NCBI GenBank assembly: GCA_036497785.1
Contig: DASXIW010000187.1
Location: 1 to 26,699, forward strand
Direction of reading: 5' to 3'
DNA length: 26,699 nucleotides
Source of the DNA: DASXIW01 sp036497785
GTDB taxonomy: Bacteria; Pseudomonadota; Alphaproteobacteria; Acetobacterales; Acetobacteraceae
Positions 14,429-22,713 of the stretch are shown here, piece after piece. Position 1 is the first letter of the stretch. Each line of letters starts with the position of its first letter. The translations under genes and the position numbers were made by a program. Under the pieces are notes generated by a model, which saw nothing but the letters and a program-made list of their open reading frames with translations, was not told where the DNA came from and did not search any database.

Positions 14429-17400
14429 CTATTTCGCGCCGAACATCCCGAACAACCCGCGCAGGAAGCCGGGCGTCAACGTGGCCAACGGGTTCACGGA
14501 GACGCTGGGATCGCCGCAATCCCCGTGCACGGCGTACGTCGCCGCGAACAGCCCGCCGCCACGTTCCGGGCTGAACATTTTGCCGATCAGCGGAATCTTC
14601 CCCGGCAGCGTATTGAAGAAATAGGCCGGCACGATCGTGCCCTGCAAATCGCAATTGCTGTCGCCGACATCCACGCTGCCTTTCGCGGTGGCGCCCAGCG
14701 AGGCGCTGAAGGCGCGGGCATCGCTCAATTCCAGCGTATCGCCGGTCAGGCTGAACGGTGCGATCACCTCGTCCACGCCCAGGCCGGGGCCCTGCATCGC
14801 CTCGACAACGCCGTACAGCGTCATCGCTTGCAGCAGCTTGGCGACCATCGGCGCGTTGCGTAGCCGGAACGCGCCGATATGCGCCCGCCCGCTCAGCTTG
14901 TCGCCGAGCCCCGCGGATGTGCCGCCCGCGCGCGTGTCGTCGTAGCTGCCGGACAGGTCGAGCCGGCCACCCTCCACATCGGAGGTCACATCCAACGCCC
15001 GCAGCAACGCCCCCGTATCGGCCACGCTGCCGGACAGCCGGCGGCCGCCCGCAGAAGGCGTGATCGCCACGTCGAACGGGTTGGCAGCACCCGCGTGCCC
15101 GCTGAGCCGGGCGGAACGGATGCTGTGGCCGTCGCTCTGGCCGCGCAGCACCACGCCGGTCAGCAGGCCGCCTTGGCTGGTGTGCACGCGGTCGAGCGAA
15201 ACATCCACCGAGCCCGCGGGCAGGCTACCGTCATCCGACTGTTTTGGCTGCTTGGACTGCTTGCCCGCATCCTTCACCTGGGCGGAAATATCCAGGCTCG
15301 GGCCGGCCAGCTTCACCACCCAACCGGTGCCGGAGCTGCCGGGCCAGCGCAGCTCGCCATGCACATCCGTGGTGCTGCCCAAGGTGAGCCGGTCCAGCCG
15401 CGCGATGGTTGGCTTACCATCGGCGAAATCCACCTGCCCCCGCATGTCGATCCCGTCGCCGCGCAGGCTCAGCCGGTCGATGCTGGTCAGCTTGTCGTGG
15501 TCCAGCAGCAGATGCGTATCGGCCTGCGCGGGCTTGCCCACAGTCTTGGTCCAGGCCAGCGGCGCGAAGCTCAGGCCGGCATTGCCCAGATCGGCCTTCA
15601 CGCTCACCTCTCCGCGCCCGTCCCGGCGCGTATCCATATTCGCCGTCACGGCGGCGGCGCCGGTCATCAGCCCCGCCACCTCCACGCCGTTCGCCGCCAG
15701 CTGTTGCGCGGTCACGTTGGCGGTCACGCCGATCCTCTGCAGCACCTGGCTCGGCGGCCCGCTGCGGAAATCCATGGCCACGTTCAACTGTGCGGGAATC
15801 TTCGCCAGCTGCGCGCTGCCTTGCAGTTTCAGCCCGTCATTGCTCGCATCCAGATCGACATTGCCGTGGTCCAGATCGCGCCCGCCCGCAATCCCGCCCA
15901 AATGCAAATCGGTCAGGTGCGTGGTTGCATGGATCAGCACGTCGTCTTCCGCGACGTCGGCCTTCAGCGGCAGATGCGTGACGGTCAGATGCCCGGTGAT
16001 CTGGCCGCTGGGGTCGTGCATGTCCACCGGCCGGCGGCTGAGCAGCTTGATGCGGGGGTTCGTCAGCACGGCGAGCAGATCGGCGACCGGGCCGGCGAGG
16101 TCGGCGTCGATATTGGCGAACTGGTTGTTGCCGGCCAGTCCGGTCAGCGTCAGCTTGCCACCGCGTATTGCAACACCCCCCTGCGCCCCGCCGGACTGAA
16201 GGCCGGATTTTACCAGGATGTCGATCGTGTCGGAGTCACGGAAGTTCAGCCGGGCCTCCCCATGCTGGATCGGCGGCACCGGCCGCAGCCAGCTCACCGT
16301 CAGATCATGGCCGTCCAGCCCGCCGCTGATCGAGGTGGCCTCGATGTCGTCGATGCTGGCGCCCATGCGCAGGCCCAGCGCCACGTGCAGGTTGGTGGCG
16401 GTGCCGCTAGTGATGTTCTCGGTGATCCATGGCCGGGTGCCCTTGCCGCCCACGCCCACCGGCCAGAGATGCGGCAGATCAGCGAAGGCCACCTGATCCA
16501 GATCGACGGCGAGGTCGGCCAGCATCCCCAGCCCGTCGCGCCGCGCCTGCATGACGGCCTTGGCGATGGTGGGCGTCCCGCCATCATGTCCCAGCATTTC
16601 CAGCCGGCTGACGGTCAGATCCAATGTCGATGGTGTGCCGTGCGCCTCCAGCTCCGCCGCCTCGAACGGCAGCACGCCGGCGCCGATCTTCACCACGCCC
16701 TTGCCGATATGGGCGGTCGCCTGGACCGTCTTCACCGCCAGATTCGCATCCAGCTCGGCCTGTCCAGATAATGTCACTGGCGCGTTCAGTGCGGAGAGCG
16801 AGATCAGCGCCGGCGAAGTGGCGGCGATGCCGGCCGGCTGGATTTCGCTGAGCTGTGCCTGGACCGAGGTGCCGTCGCCTTGCAGCCGGGCCTGCACGGT
16901 CAGCGTCGCGTGCTGGTCGCCCAGTGCCAGTGCCACGGTGGTGCGGCCGGTCATCCCGCCCGCGGCGGCGCGCACCAGGTCGATATCGACCTTGGGCGCC
17001 CGCCATACCAGGCCGAGTTGCTGGTCATCCACCCTCACCGCGGCGTCGCGTATGTTGATCCGGCGCAGCTGACTCCAGCGCGAGGCCCGGTCGCCCTGGT
17101 CGGTCTGCGGCGGCAACGACAGCTCCGTGAGCAGCGAGGACCAGGTTTCCGCCGGCGCCTGCTGATCCGCCGCCTGGTTCCCCGGCTGGTTTGGGCCGGA
17201 TGCGGCACTCTCGTCCAGGCTGCCGAGATCCAGTCTGACCGCCCCGTCCTGCGCCCGCATCGCCCGCAGCAGTGCCCCGTCCACCTCGATGGCGCGCGGC
17301 ACGACCCGCCCAAGCAGCAGCCAGCCCAATGACAGCGACACTTCCGCGCGCGGGATGCGGGCGCGGCTGGTGCCCTTCACATCCACCACGGCGATATTGG

Positions 17401-17677
17401 TCAGGCGCAGATCCAGCGGCCGGTCCACGCCTTTGTTGAAGCCCTCCCAGGCCAGGGCCGCGCTGCCGATGGACAGCCGCGTGGGGCCCTCATCCGCGTT
17501 CACCGCCGCCTCCAGCCGGTGCACCAGCCAGCGCAGATCCACCGGCCCCTGCGACAGCCGCCATGCCAGCGCGCCGATGCCGGCCGCCGCCAGCAGGAAG
17601 GCCGCGAAGGCGATGTTGGCCAGCAGATGCAGCATCCGCCCGCAAAACGCCGCCGCTTGACCTGCCGCTTTCCTCAT
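14429..17677 (-). CDS. AsmA/YhdP-like large envelope protein (DUF3971 type)
   Basis: 1082 residues from ATG 17677 (MRKAAGQ), or 1068 from ATG 17635 (MLHLLANIAF); the open frame further upstream is Arg-rich, overlaps glnE and is not protein-like. One N-terminal membrane helix (LLANIAFAAFLLAAAGIGALAW, about 17-38) precedes a very long, beta-rich periplasmic region of repeated short strands, as in YhdP. The C-terminal AsmA-like domain is clear: RLRNAPMVAKLLQAMTLYGV, a GDTLELSDARAFSASLG block, IVPAYFFNTLPGKIPLIGKM, and a final GDCGDPSVSVNPLATLTPGFLRGLFG. YhdP/TamB/AsmA proteins form hydrophobic grooves thought to move phospholipid between inner and outer membranes. A Lys/Gln linker (KQSKQPKQ) lies about three quarters along. 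Start codons of this gene and glnE nearly touch. Confidence 0.85.
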   Translation of the reverse strand: MRKAAGQAAAFCGRMLHLLANIAFAAFLLAAAGIGALAWRLSQGPVDLRWLVHRLEAAVNADEGPTRLSIGSAALAWEGFNKGVDRPLDLRLTNIAVVDVKGTSRARIPRAEVSLSLGWLLLGRVVPRAIEVDGALLRAMRAQDGAVRLDLGSLDESAASGPNQPGNQAADQQAPAETWSSLLTELSLPPQTDQGDRASRWSQLRRINIRDAAVRVDDQQLGLVWRAPKVDIDLVRAAAGGMTGRTTVALALGDQHATLTVQARLQGDGTSVQAQLSEIQPAGIAATSPALISLSALNAPVTLSGQAELDANLAVKTVQATAHIGKGVVKIGAGVLPFEAAELEAHGTPSTLDLTVSRLEMLGHDGGTPTIAKAVMQARRDGLGMLADLAVDLDQVAFADLPHLWPVGVGGKGTRPWITENITSGTATNLHVALGLRMGASIDDIEATSISGGLDGHDLTVSWLRPVPPIQHGEARLNFRDSDTIDILVKSGLQSGGAQGGVAIRGGKLTLTGLAGNNQFANIDADLAGPVADLLAVLTNPRIKLLSRRPVDMHDPSGQITGHLTVTHLPLKADVAEDDVLIHATTHLTDLHLGGIAGGRDLDHGNVDLDASNDGLKLQGSAQLAKIPAQLNVAMDFRSGPPSQVLQRIGVTANVTAQQLAANGVEVAGLMTGAAAVTANMDTRRDGRGEVSVKADLGNAGLSFAPLAWTKTVGKPAQADTHLLLDHDKLTSIDRLSLRGDGIDMRGQVDFADGKPTIARLDRLTLGSTTDVHGELRWPGSSGTGWVVKLAGPSLDISAQVKDAGKQSKQPKQSDDGSLPAGSVDVSLDRVHTSQGGLLTGVVLRGQSDGHSIRSARLSGHAGAANPFDVAITPSAGGRRLSGSVADTGALLRALDVTSDVEGGRLDLSGSYDDTRAGGTSAGLGDKLSGRAHIGAFRLRNAPMVAKLLQAMTLYGVVEAMQGPGLGVDEVIAPFSLTGDTLELSDARAFSASLGATAKGSVDVGDSNCDLQGTIVPAYFFNTLPGKIPLIGKMFSPERGGGLFAATYAVHGDCGDPSVSVNPLATLTPGFLRGLFGMFGAK

Positions 17678-17694
17678 GGCCAGCCTGCGTAGCA

Positions 17695-20646
17695 ATGGCG
17701 ACCATGCAATCGACCCGCAGCCGCCCCCGCAAGGATTGGCTGCATCAGGATTGGCCGCTGCCCGCCGATGCGAATGCGGGGGAGCGGCTTTGCGAACGAT
17801 TCGCCGATCTCGGTGGCGCCGAGGCGCGCCTGGCGCGCGGCATCGCCCCGCTGCTGCGCTGCCTGGGTGGCAACAGCGCCTATTTGGCCGATCTCGCGGT
17901 GCGCGAGGCCGCCAGCCTGCGCGCATTGGCGCAATCCGGGCCGGATGCGGTCGCCGCGCGCGCCATGGCCACGCTGCAGGCCACATCGCCCGCATCCCCG
18001 CGGCCAACCATCGCCGCTGCGATGCGCCAGGCGAAACGGGTGCTGTCGCTGGTCATCGGCGTGGCCGATATCGGCGGCATTTGGGATCTGGCGCGGGTGA
18101 CCGGGGCGCTGTCCGATCTGGCCGAGGCCGCCCTGCGCCTGTCCGTCGCTCATCTGCTGCGCGTGGGCCATGATGCCGGGGAGTTGCGTCTGCCCGATCG
18201 CGCCGATCCCGCGAAGGGTTGCGGCTTCACCGTGCTCGGTATGGGCAAGCTCGGCGCCCGCGAATTGAACTATTCCAGTGATGTCGATCTTATCCTGCTG
18301 CACGATCCGGACGCCGGAGTGTATCACGGCGACGCTCCCGGCGCGTTCTATACCCGCCTGGCGCGCAATGTCGTGGCACTGATGGAGGCGCGGGACGCCG
18401 ACGGCTACGTGTTCCGCACCGATCTGCGGCTGCGCCCGGACCCAGCCGCAACCCCCCCCTGCATCGCTTTGCCGGCGGCGATTTCCTATTACGAGAGCAT
18501 GGGCCAGAACTGGGAGCGGGCGGCCATGCTGAAGTCCCGCCCGGTTGCGGGGGATTTGCGGCTGGGTGCCGATTTCCTGGACGCGATCAGGCCGTTCATC
18601 TGGCGCCGGCATCTGGACTTCGCCGCCGTCGCCGACATCCACGCCATGAAGCGGCGAATCGACGCGCATAAAGGAACCGATATCGGCCTTCAGCGCGATA
18701 TTTCGGCCCGGATAGCCGGCCATAACGTGAAACTGGGCCAGGGCGGGATTCGCGAAATCGAGTTTTTGGCGCAGACGCTGCAACTCGTCTGGGGTGGCCG
18801 CGATCCTTCGCTGCGCGTGTCGCGCACGCTGGATGCGCTGCGCCTGCTGAGCCGTGCCGGGCATCTGCCCCGGCGCGGCGCGAGCGAACTGGCCAGTGCC
18901 TATCGCTTTTTGCGACGCGTCGAGCATCGCCTGCAAATGGTCGCCGACAGGCAGACTCACACATTGCCGGAGCGTGCCGATCAGCTCTCGCAATTTGCGA
19001 CGTTCATGGGCTACCCTGATTCCGCCGCCTTTGCCACTGTGCTGCTGCGCCATCTGACGCAGGTGCAGACACGCTATCGCGAGGTGTTCGAGGCGGTGCC
19101 GGACCCGGACGATGCGGCCGCCGGCGCGCGCAGCCTGGATTTCAACGGCGACACGCCGCCTGTGGAGACGATCGCGGCGCTGGAGCGGATGGGTTACGAC
19201 AATCCGCAGGCGATCTTCGCCGCGGTGCGCGGCTGGTATGCGGGGCGGGTGCGGGCATTGCGTTCGGCCCGGGCGCAGGAACTGATGGGCAGCGTGCTGC
19301 CCAGCCTGCTCGCCGCGCTGTCACGCCAATCCCAGCCCGATGCCGCCTTCGCCCGGCTGGATGCCATGCTGGCCAGGCTGCCGGCGGGGGTGCAGCTGCT
19401 GTCGTTGTTCCAACGCAATCCCGGGCTGCTGGATCGGGTGGCCGCCGTGCTGGGGGCCGCGCCGTCGCTGTCGGACCATTTGGCGCGCACGCCCTCGGCG
19501 CTGGAGGGGTTGCTGTCGCCGGTGGCCGCACCGGGGCCGCGGAGGTTGTTGCGGTCCCGGCTCAGGGTCGTCCGCGATCTGGAGGAAGCGATCGCCGTTA
19601 TTCGTGCGACGGTGCGCGAGGAGCAGTTCGCCATATCCGTCGCCACCATGGAGGGGCGGCTGGATGCCGATGCGGCGGGGCTGCGGCGCAGCGCGCTCGC
19701 CGATGCGGCGCTGGCAGCACTGGTGCCGCGCGTGCTGGGCGATTTCAGCGCTCGCTATGGCCGGGTGTGGGGTGGCGGCATGGCCCTGGTGTTGCTGGGC
19801 AAGGGTGGCGGCCGAGAGATGATGGCCGGCTCCGACCTCGACCTGATGTTCATCTACGACCACCCCGAGGCCGTGACGGAAAGCCGTGGCCCGCGCCGCC
19901 TGCCGGCGAGCCAGTGGTTCATTCGCGCGGTGCATGCCTATGTGGCCGCGGTGACCGCGCCGGACGCGGATGGCCCGATGTACGCCGTGGACATGCGGCT
20001 GCGTCCGTCCGGCAACAAGGGACCGGTGGCGGTGTCCCTGACCGCGTTCGAGCGCTATCACGCCGGCGAGGCCTGGACTTGGGAGCGCATGGCGCTGACC
20101 CGTGCGCGGGTGATCGCCGGTCCGCCGCCGCTGCGCCGCCGGGTGGAGGCGGCGATCCATGCCGCAATCGCCGCCGCCGGGCCGCCCGAGCGGGTGCGGG
20201 CCGACGCCGCGGCGATGCGCAACCGGATGATCAGGGAGTTGCCGGCGCTTCGGGCCTGGGATGTCAAGCAGCGCGCGGGGGGCCAGATCGACGTGGAGTT
20301 CATCGCCCAGACCCTGCAGTTGATGCATGAGGCCGCCCATCCCGGCCTGTCCGGCCCGATCACACGCGTGGCGCTCACGCGGCTGGAACGGGCCGGGCTG
20401 CTGCCCGCCGGGGACGCGGCGCTGCTGATCCGGGCGGATCATGCCTGGCGCAGCGTGCAGGGCATGTTGCGCATCACCTATGGCCGCGCCCCGCCGGCGC
20501 AGCTTTCGCCCGCCGTGCAGACGGCGCTGCTGGGGACGCTGGACCTGGACGAGGTTGACATGTCCGGCCTCCACACCACCCTGGAGGCGTTGGCGCAGCA
20601 GGTGCGCGCGTGTTTTATCCGCTATGTAGGGGAGATCGATCCATGA
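17695..20646 (+). CDS. glnE: Bifunctional glutamine synthetase adenylyltransferase/adenylyl-removing enzyme
   Basis: 983 residues (start ATG 17695; ATG 17704 is possible). Adenylylates glutamine synthetase when nitrogen is plentiful and removes AMP when it is scarce, under PII control. Both nucleotidyltransferase domains show their signature: the N-terminal adenylyl-removase domain has GMGKLGARELNYSSDVDLI (about residues 182-200), and the C-terminal adenylyltransferase domain has LGKGGGREMMAGSDLDLMF (about 700-718). Each is followed by a helical GlnE/PII-uridylyltransferase-like region (QGGIREIEFLAQTLQL in the first half, GGQIDVEFIAQTLQLMHE in the second). Length is near the alphaproteobacterial norm. 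The stop overlaps bcp (ATGA). Only 17 bp separate its start from that of the divergent YhdP-like gene, so any promoter must lie inside that gene's coding sequence. Confidence 0.97.
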   Translation: MATMQSTRSRPRKDWLHQDWPLPADANAGERLCERFADLGGAEARLARGIAPLLRCLGGNSAYLADLAVREAASLRALAQSGPDAVAARAMATLQATSPASPRPTIAAAMRQAKRVLSLVIGVADIGGIWDLARVTGALSDLAEAALRLSVAHLLRVGHDAGELRLPDRADPAKGCGFTVLGMGKLGARELNYSSDVDLILLHDPDAGVYHGDAPGAFYTRLARNVVALMEARDADGYVFRTDLRLRPDPAATPPCIALPAAISYYESMGQNWERAAMLKSRPVAGDLRLGADFLDAIRPFIWRRHLDFAAVADIHAMKRRIDAHKGTDIGLQRDISARIAGHNVKLGQGGIREIEFLAQTLQLVWGGRDPSLRVSRTLDALRLLSRAGHLPRRGASELASAYRFLRRVEHRLQMVADRQTHTLPERADQLSQFATFMGYPDSAAFATVLLRHLTQVQTRYREVFEAVPDPDDAAAGARSLDFNGDTPPVETIAALERMGYDNPQAIFAAVRGWYAGRVRALRSARAQELMGSVLPSLLAALSRQSQPDAAFARLDAMLARLPAGVQLLSLFQRNPGLLDRVAAVLGAAPSLSDHLARTPSALEGLLSPVAAPGPRRLLRSRLRVVRDLEEAIAVIRATVREEQFAISVATMEGRLDADAAGLRRSALADAALAALVPRVLGDFSARYGRVWGGGMALVLLGKGGGREMMAGSDLDLMFIYDHPEAVTESRGPRRLPASQWFIRAVHAYVAAVTAPDADGPMYAVDMRLRPSGNKGPVAVSLTAFERYHAGEAWTWERMALTRARVIAGPPPLRRRVEAAIHAAIAAAGPPERVRADAAAMRNRMIRELPALRAWDVKQRAGGQIDVEFIAQTLQLMHEAAHPGLSGPITRVALTRLERAGLLPAGDAALLIRADHAWRSVQGMLRITYGRAPPAQLSPAVQTALLGTLDLDEVDMSGLHTTLEALAQQVRACFIRYVGEIDP
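20628..20634 (+). promoter_or_regulatory. Shine-Dalgarno of bcp inside the 3' end of glnE
   Basis: AGGGGAG lies 8 bp before the bcp ATG at 20643, within the last codons of glnE. It fixes the bcp start and supports independent as well as coupled initiation. Confidence 0.7.
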
Positions 20647-21128
20647 GCAGCACGGAAATGGCGGGACTGGCCGTGGGCGATAAGGCGCCCGATTTTTCCA
20701 TGCCCGCCAGTGGCGCCCGCACGGTCAGCCTGGCCGGGCAGAAAGGCAAGCCGTTCCTGCTGTATTTCTACCCCAAGGCCGATACGCCCGGCTGCACCAA
20801 GCAGGCCTGCGGCATTCAGGAGGCGCTGCCGCAGCTAGGCAAGCTGGGGCTGAATGTCATCGGCGTCTCGCCGGATAAGATGAAGCCGATCGAAAAATTC
20901 GCGGAGAAATTCAACCTGACCTTCCCGCTGGCTTCCGACGAGAGCAAGAACGTGGCGCAGGCCTATGGCGTGTGGGTGGAGAAATCCATGTATGGCAGGA
21001 AATACATGGGCATGGAGCGTAGCAGCTTCCTGATCGACCGTGACGGCAAGATCGCCAGGATCTGGCGCAAGGTGAAGCCGGAGAGCCATGCCGCCGATGT
21101 GACGGCGGCGGCGAAGGACGTGGTCTAG
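20643..21128 (+). CDS. bcp: Thioredoxin-dependent thiol peroxidase, BCP-type peroxiredoxin
   Basis: 161 residues. Reduces hydrogen peroxide and organic or fatty-acid hydroperoxides in the cytoplasm, being recycled by thioredoxin. The peroxidatic cysteine is C51 in FYPKADTPGCTKQACG, and C56, five residues on, is the resolving cysteine position of the atypical two-cysteine BCP group. Other family marks are the GDKAPDFSMP start, NVIGVSPDKMKPIEKFAEKF, and the FLIDRDGKIARIWRKV strand. The C-terminal segment (HAADVTAAAK) is as expected, and the gene is full length. ATG overlaps the glnE stop (ATGA), so it is read from the glnE transcript at least in part. It converges on xseA with only 23 bp between stops and no recognisable terminator. 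Confidence 0.95.
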   Translation: MSSTEMAGLAVGDKAPDFSMPASGARTVSLAGQKGKPFLLYFYPKADTPGCTKQACGIQEALPQLGKLGLNVIGVSPDKMKPIEKFAEKFNLTFPLASDESKNVAQAYGVWVEKSMYGRKYMGMERSSFLIDRDGKIARIWRKVKPESHAADVTAAAKDVV

Positions 21129-21151
21129 GGCCTGTTGCCCTCTCCCACGCG

Positions 21152-22663
21152 TCAGAGCAGCAGACTGGTCTGTCGCGTATCCCCACGGCCACGTGCCGTG
21201 GCGCGGACATCGCCATCCGCGAAGGTGATGCGCAATTCGGCACCGGGCCGGACCGCCTTGGCGCTGACCAGGGGATTGTCGGCGCCGTCGAAGACCATCG
21301 CATAGCCGCGCGCCAGCACGGCCTGGTGTGAGACGGAGTCCAGCCGAGCGGATATCCCTTCCAGCCGGGCGCGGGCCTCGCGCAGCCTTGCGCGCAGCGG
21401 AGCATCGGTCAGGCGGGGCAGCACGCGGCCGGCGGCGGCGGATCGGCCAGCGACGGCGTGGCGGAGGGCGGAGCGCAACCGCTCCGTGGACAGCGCCAGG
21501 GCGGCGGCGCGCACGGAGACCAGCGAGGGCAAGGCGAGGCGCAGGCGCAGCGCGCGGTCTTCCAGCAGGCGCTGCGCATTGGCGATCAGGCCGGCGAGGT
21601 CCGGCAGGCGGTGGGCGGCGCGTTCCACAGCGACGTGGCGGGCGGCAAGGATGTTGGGCAAGGCGAGATCCAGTCGCGCCGCGCGGTCGTCCAGGCGCTG
21701 GCGGGCGGCGCCGAGCATCGCGGGCAGGTCCGGCAGGCCGCGCTCGGCGCGCTGGAAGCGCAGGCGCTGTTCCTGGAGCAGGCGGTTCAGCGCGCCGCTG
21801 AGCCGAGCGGCCTTGTGCTGGATGTCCGTCGCGAGTTCGGCGCGGGAGGGCACCGCCATTTCCGCCGCCGCCGTGGGGGTGGGGGCGCGGCGGTCGGAGA
21901 CGTGGTCGATCAGGGTGGTGTCCGTCTCATGCCCGACGGCGGAGATCAGCGCGATGGAGCAGGCGGCCGCGGCGCGCAGCACCACTTCCTCGTTGAAAGC
22001 CATCAGGTCTTCCAGGCTGCCGCCGCCGCGCGCGACGATCAGCACGTCCGGGCGGGGGATCTTGCCGCCATGGGGCAGGGCGTCGAATCCGGCGATGGCA
22101 GCGGCGATCTTGGCGGCGGCACCCTCGCCCTGGACCGGGACGGGCCAAAGCAGGATGTGGCGGGGGAATCGGCGCAGGATGGTGGTGCGGATATCCTGGA
22201 TGACGGCGCCGCTTTCGCTGGTGACGACGCCGATCACCTGGGGCAGCACCGGGAAGGGGCGCTTGCGCACCGCGTCGAACAGGCCCTCGGCCGCCAGCCG
22301 GAGTCGCAGCGCCTCGATGCGGGCGAGGAGCGCGCCGGCGCCGGCATAGTCCATGCGCTCGACGATCAACTGGTAGGTGGAGCGGTCGCCATAGGCGGAA
22401 ATCCGACCCTGGGCGACCACCTCCACGCCGTTTTCCGGCACAAGACCGAGCCTGGAGACCGCCGATTTCCAGACCACGCCGGCGATCTTGCCGCCATCGT
22501 CCTTCAGCGAGAAATAGATATGGCCGGAAGGGTAGCGCTTCAGCTCGGTGATCTCGCCGCGCACGCGAATGCGCCCGAAGGCGCCCTCCAGCGTGCGCTT
22601 CACCGCGCCGGAGATTTCCGAGACACTGAATTCGGGGATGTTGGAGGGTGCGGGTTCGTCCAT
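21152..22663 (-). CDS. xseA: Exodeoxyribonuclease VII large subunit
   Basis: 503 residues, longer than E. coli XseA (456). Forms the nuclease core that degrades single-stranded DNA to acid-soluble oligonucleotides, with many XseB small subunits. An N-terminal OB fold (about 1-110) includes RVRGEITELKRYPSGHIYFSLKD. The catalytic region is next, with VITSE-like VVTSESGAVIQDI (147-159), ARGGGSLEDLMAFN (211-224) and VGHETDTTLIDHVSDRRAPTPTAAAE (243-268). A long coiled coil follows and contains two 43-residue repeats (310-352 and 353-395). The C-terminal end (VLARGYAMVFDG) is the usual closing strand. The small subunit gene xseB is not adjacent. Divergent from purD with 50 bp between starts. Confidence 0.96.
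   Translation of the reverse strand: MDEPAPSNIPEFSVSEISGAVKRTLEGAFGRIRVRGEITELKRYPSGHIYFSLKDDGGKIAGVVWKSAVSRLGLVPENGVEVVAQGRISAYGDRSTYQLIVERMDYAGAGALLARIEALRLRLAAEGLFDAVRKRPFPVLPQVIGVVTSESGAVIQDIRTTILRRFPRHILLWPVPVQGEGAAAKIAAAIAGFDALPHGGKIPRPDVLIVARGGGSLEDLMAFNEEVVLRAAAACSIALISAVGHETDTTLIDHVSDRRAPTPTAAAEMAVPSRAELATDIQHKAARLSGALNRLLQEQRLRFQRAERGLPDLPAMLGAARQRLDDRAARLDLALPNILAARHVAVERAAHRLPDLAGLIANAQRLLEDRALRLRLALPSLVSVRAAALALSTERLRSALRHAVAGRSAAAGRVLPRLTDAPLRARLREARARLEGISARLDSVSHQAVLARGYAMVFDGADNPLVSAKAVRPGAELRITFADGDVRATARGRGDTRQTSLLL
21479..21736 (-). repeat. Tandem 43-residue repeat inside the XseA coiled coil
   Basis: Two back-to-back units of 129 nt (21608-21736 and 21479-21607). Both start with LPDL, share DRA-RL-LALP in the middle and end in R; I count 18 of 43 identical residues. 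A third, more degraded unit may follow. The repeat probably lengthens the coiled-coil arm that binds XseB subunits. Confidence 0.7.
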
Positions 22664-22713
22664 GCTCCGAGTCTATGCTAGAGCCGGCTCAGGATGAAGT
22701 GGGGCGCGCAAGC

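Noticed and set aside
14879..16771. 630-codon plus-strand frame opposite the YhdP-like gene
   Set aside because: Composition of an antisense shadow (many His, Gln, Arg), no domain, no ribosome binding site; the minus-strand protein has a membrane anchor and a clear AsmA-like C-terminus.
21129..21151. Terminator between convergent bcp and xseA
   Set aside because: The 23-bp gap has no stem-loop or T-run.
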